64,000 bases of DNA from Pseudomonas xantholysinigenes. Its GTDB lineage: Bacteria; Pseudomonadota; Gammaproteobacteria; Pseudomonadales; Pseudomonadaceae. Numbering within the stretch: position 1 is the first letter of the stretch; each line of letters begins with the position of its first letter. This document shows, piece by piece, positions 62,917-64,000 of this stretch. The position numbers were made by a program, and so were the translations under genes. The stretch lies in NCBI RefSeq assembly GCF_014268885.2, contig NZ_CP077095.1, positions 3,043,501 through 3,107,500 of the forward strand, given 5' to 3'. The notes beneath the pieces were generated by a model. That model was not told the origin of the DNA. It saw nothing but the letters and a program-made list of their open reading frames with translations, and did no database searches.

Positions 62917-63364
62917 GGATTGTAGGAACCAGCAAGCTGGCTCCCACAAAAGAAGTGCATGGTTCAAGGCCTGAGGGAGCAACTCTCTTGCTCAAATTTC
63001 AGAAGCTTGCGCGATCCCTGTGGGAGCGGCTTCAGCCGCGAACACCGGCATAGCCGGTGCCAGGCACCGCGTCGCTTGCTTCGCGGCGGTTCGGCGCCCC
63101 GATAAACCCGCTCCCACAGGTGTGGTGCATGCCCTGAGGTCGGCGCGATCCTTGTGGGAGCAACTGTCTTGCTCACCTGCTAAAGCTAGCGCGGTCCCTG
63201 TGGGAGCGGCTTCAGCCGCGAACACCGGCATAGCCGGTGCCAGGCACTGCAGCGCTTGCTTCGCGGCGGTGCGGCGGTCCGACAAGCCCGCTCCCACAGG
63301 TGTAGTGCATGCCCCGAGGTCGGCGCGGTCGCTGTGGGAGCAGGTTTGTCGGACCGCTCCCACA
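62917..63364. repeat. REP/BIME array
   Basis: No gene occurs between 62917 and 63400. Copies of CTGTGGGAGCGGCTTCAGCC start at 63018 and 63198, a 180-base period, with inverted arms GCCCGCTCCCACAGGTG and hairpin CACCGGCATAGCCGGTGCC between. Extra partial copies begin near 62940. It is the same family as the array at 29.7 kb. Confidence 0.85.
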
Positions 63365-63400
63365 CTGTGCAAGTGGATGCAGGATGCAACCACCCTCCCC

Positions 63401-64000
63401 TCAGTTAAGCTCCGAACGCATCACCCGCACCGGTACCGACTTGTAGGACGGCGTGCCGCTGTCCACGTCGATGTAGTCCAGCGGCACCAACTGGTTGGCC
63501 TCAGGGTAATAGGCCCCCACCGAGCCGGGCGAGATCTTGTACTCGATGGCTGTGATCCGCTCGTAGCGCATCTTGCGCCCCTGGGTCACCGTCTCGATAT
63601 CCACCAGGTCGCCGTGGGCCAGGCCGCGCGCCTGCAGGTCGGCGGGGTTCATGAACAGCACGTCGCGACGGCCGAACACACCGCGGTAGCGATCGTCCAT
63701 GGCGTAGATGGTGGTGTTGTACTGGTCATGGCTGCGCAAGGTGATCAGGCGCAGTACATCGTCGCCATCGACTTCCTTGTCTTCGTGCAAGCCCGGGAAC
63801 ACAAAGAACTCGGCCTTGCCCGAAGGCGTCAGCCACACCCGCTCGGTGGCCGGCAGCGGCATGCGGAAACCGCCCGGCACGCGGATGCGCGCGTTGTAGT
63901 CATCGAAGCCCGGCAAGGTCTTCTCGATCAGGTCGCGAATCTTGTCGTAGTCGGCACCCAGCTCCAGCCAAGGCACCGGGCTGTCCGGCAAGGTCGCGTT
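63401..64000 (-). CDS. FdhF/YdeP-family molybdopterin oxidoreductase, C-terminal part
   Basis: Only the last 199 residues are in the window; the gene continues past the right edge. The visible part is the MopB C-terminal fold: RVWLTPSGKAEFFVFPGLHE, LRLITLRSHDQYNTTIYAMD, and FMNPADLQARGLAHGDLVDI, typical of the FdhF/YdeP family. It holds part of the molybdopterin-guanine dinucleotide site. Such enzymes resemble formate dehydrogenases but their substrate is usually unknown. An internal TTG at 63991 is not a start. Confidence 0.85.
   Translation of the reverse strand, partial: NATLPDSPVPWLELGADYDKIRDLIEKTLPGFDDYNARIRVPGGFRMPLPATERVWLTPSGKAEFFVFPGLHEDKEVDGDDVLRLITLRSHDQYNTTIYAMDDRYRGVFGRRDVLFMNPADLQARGLAHGDLVDIETVTQGRKMRYERITAIEYKISPGSVGAYYPEANQLVPLDYIDVDSGTPSYKSVPVRVMRSELN

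Noticed and set aside
62149..62982. Longer fusion-protein frame reaching 62982 on the minus strand
   Set aside because: The extra N-terminus is antisense to the IclR gene and precedes the lipoprotein signal of the true start at 61926.

Overview
The window reads as chromosomal DNA from a Pseudomonas, most likely the P. putida group. The evidence is high GC, many LysR/AraC/TetR regulators each beside a small catabolic cluster, a DUF2790 secreted peptide, an RND pump operon of the Mex/Ttg type, and many intergenic palindromes of the GTGGGAGCGGGCTTGCCCGCGAA class typical of that group. This is inferred from gene content and repeat type only. I see no rRNA, tRNA or CRISPR array. All functions come from motifs read by eye, without database searches.

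Layout. 0-4.2 kb: a nuclease-like/helicase gene (cut by the left edge) translationally coupled to a FAN1-type VRR-NUC nuclease, with a LexA-like box over the promoter, then an unrecognised Pseudomonas-type protein. 4.3-12.9 kb: a medium-chain dehydrogenase with a divergent LysR, a GST/DUF2917 pair with a divergent LysR, and a detoxification-type set (two alpha/beta hydrolases around an NAD(P)-binding protein) next to an AraC regulator. 13-20.2 kb: two gene remnants, then an acyl-CoA dehydrogenase and acyl-CoA synthetase divergent from a FixL/FixJ-like two-component pair. 20.2-25.5 kb: a decapitated LysR and a 5-oxoprolinase operon (pxpA, a carrier/carboxylase fusion remnant, pxpB, pxpC) with its divergent LysR. 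25.6-29.6 kb: a FecI/FecR/TonB receptor iron-uptake unit. 30.2-34 kb: a cyanate unit (amidohydrolase, DUF2790, cynS, cynT) divergent from cynR. 34-40.4 kb: an MHS transporter, a C45-type amidase/acyltransferase, a LysR, a YtcJ-like amidohydrolase and a TorF-like porin, perhaps one amide-catabolic cluster. 40.4-52 kb: an accessory stretch of short cassettes (two GNATs, two cupins, AraC, TetR with an alpha/beta hydrolase, arsRBC, a frameshifted MFS gene, NmrA/HxlR) separated by a dispersed palindromic repeat and one MITE-like element. 52-64 kb: a phosphoethanolamine transferase, a LysR/TetR junction, a four-gene RND efflux operon divergent from an IclR regulator, a REP cluster, and the end of an FdhF/YdeP-type molybdopterin oxidoreductase running off the right edge.

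The strongest unusual theme is a series of deletion or recombination scars in which truncated genes are joined precisely: SDR to AraC (8.7 kb), porin to acyl-CoA dehydrogenase (13.9 kb), LysR to a REP element (21.1 kb), biotin carrier to biotin carboxylase in frame (23.6 kb), and LysR to TetR (55.1 kb). Two further genes (a porin remnant and an MFS transporter) each lose frame by one base inside a G tract, which may be real or may be a homopolymer sequencing error. Other points of note are the TA-flanked MITE that supplies the stop codon of a GNAT gene, the cyanate operon carrying an amidohydrolase with a diverged active site, and the LexA-box FAN1/helicase pair.
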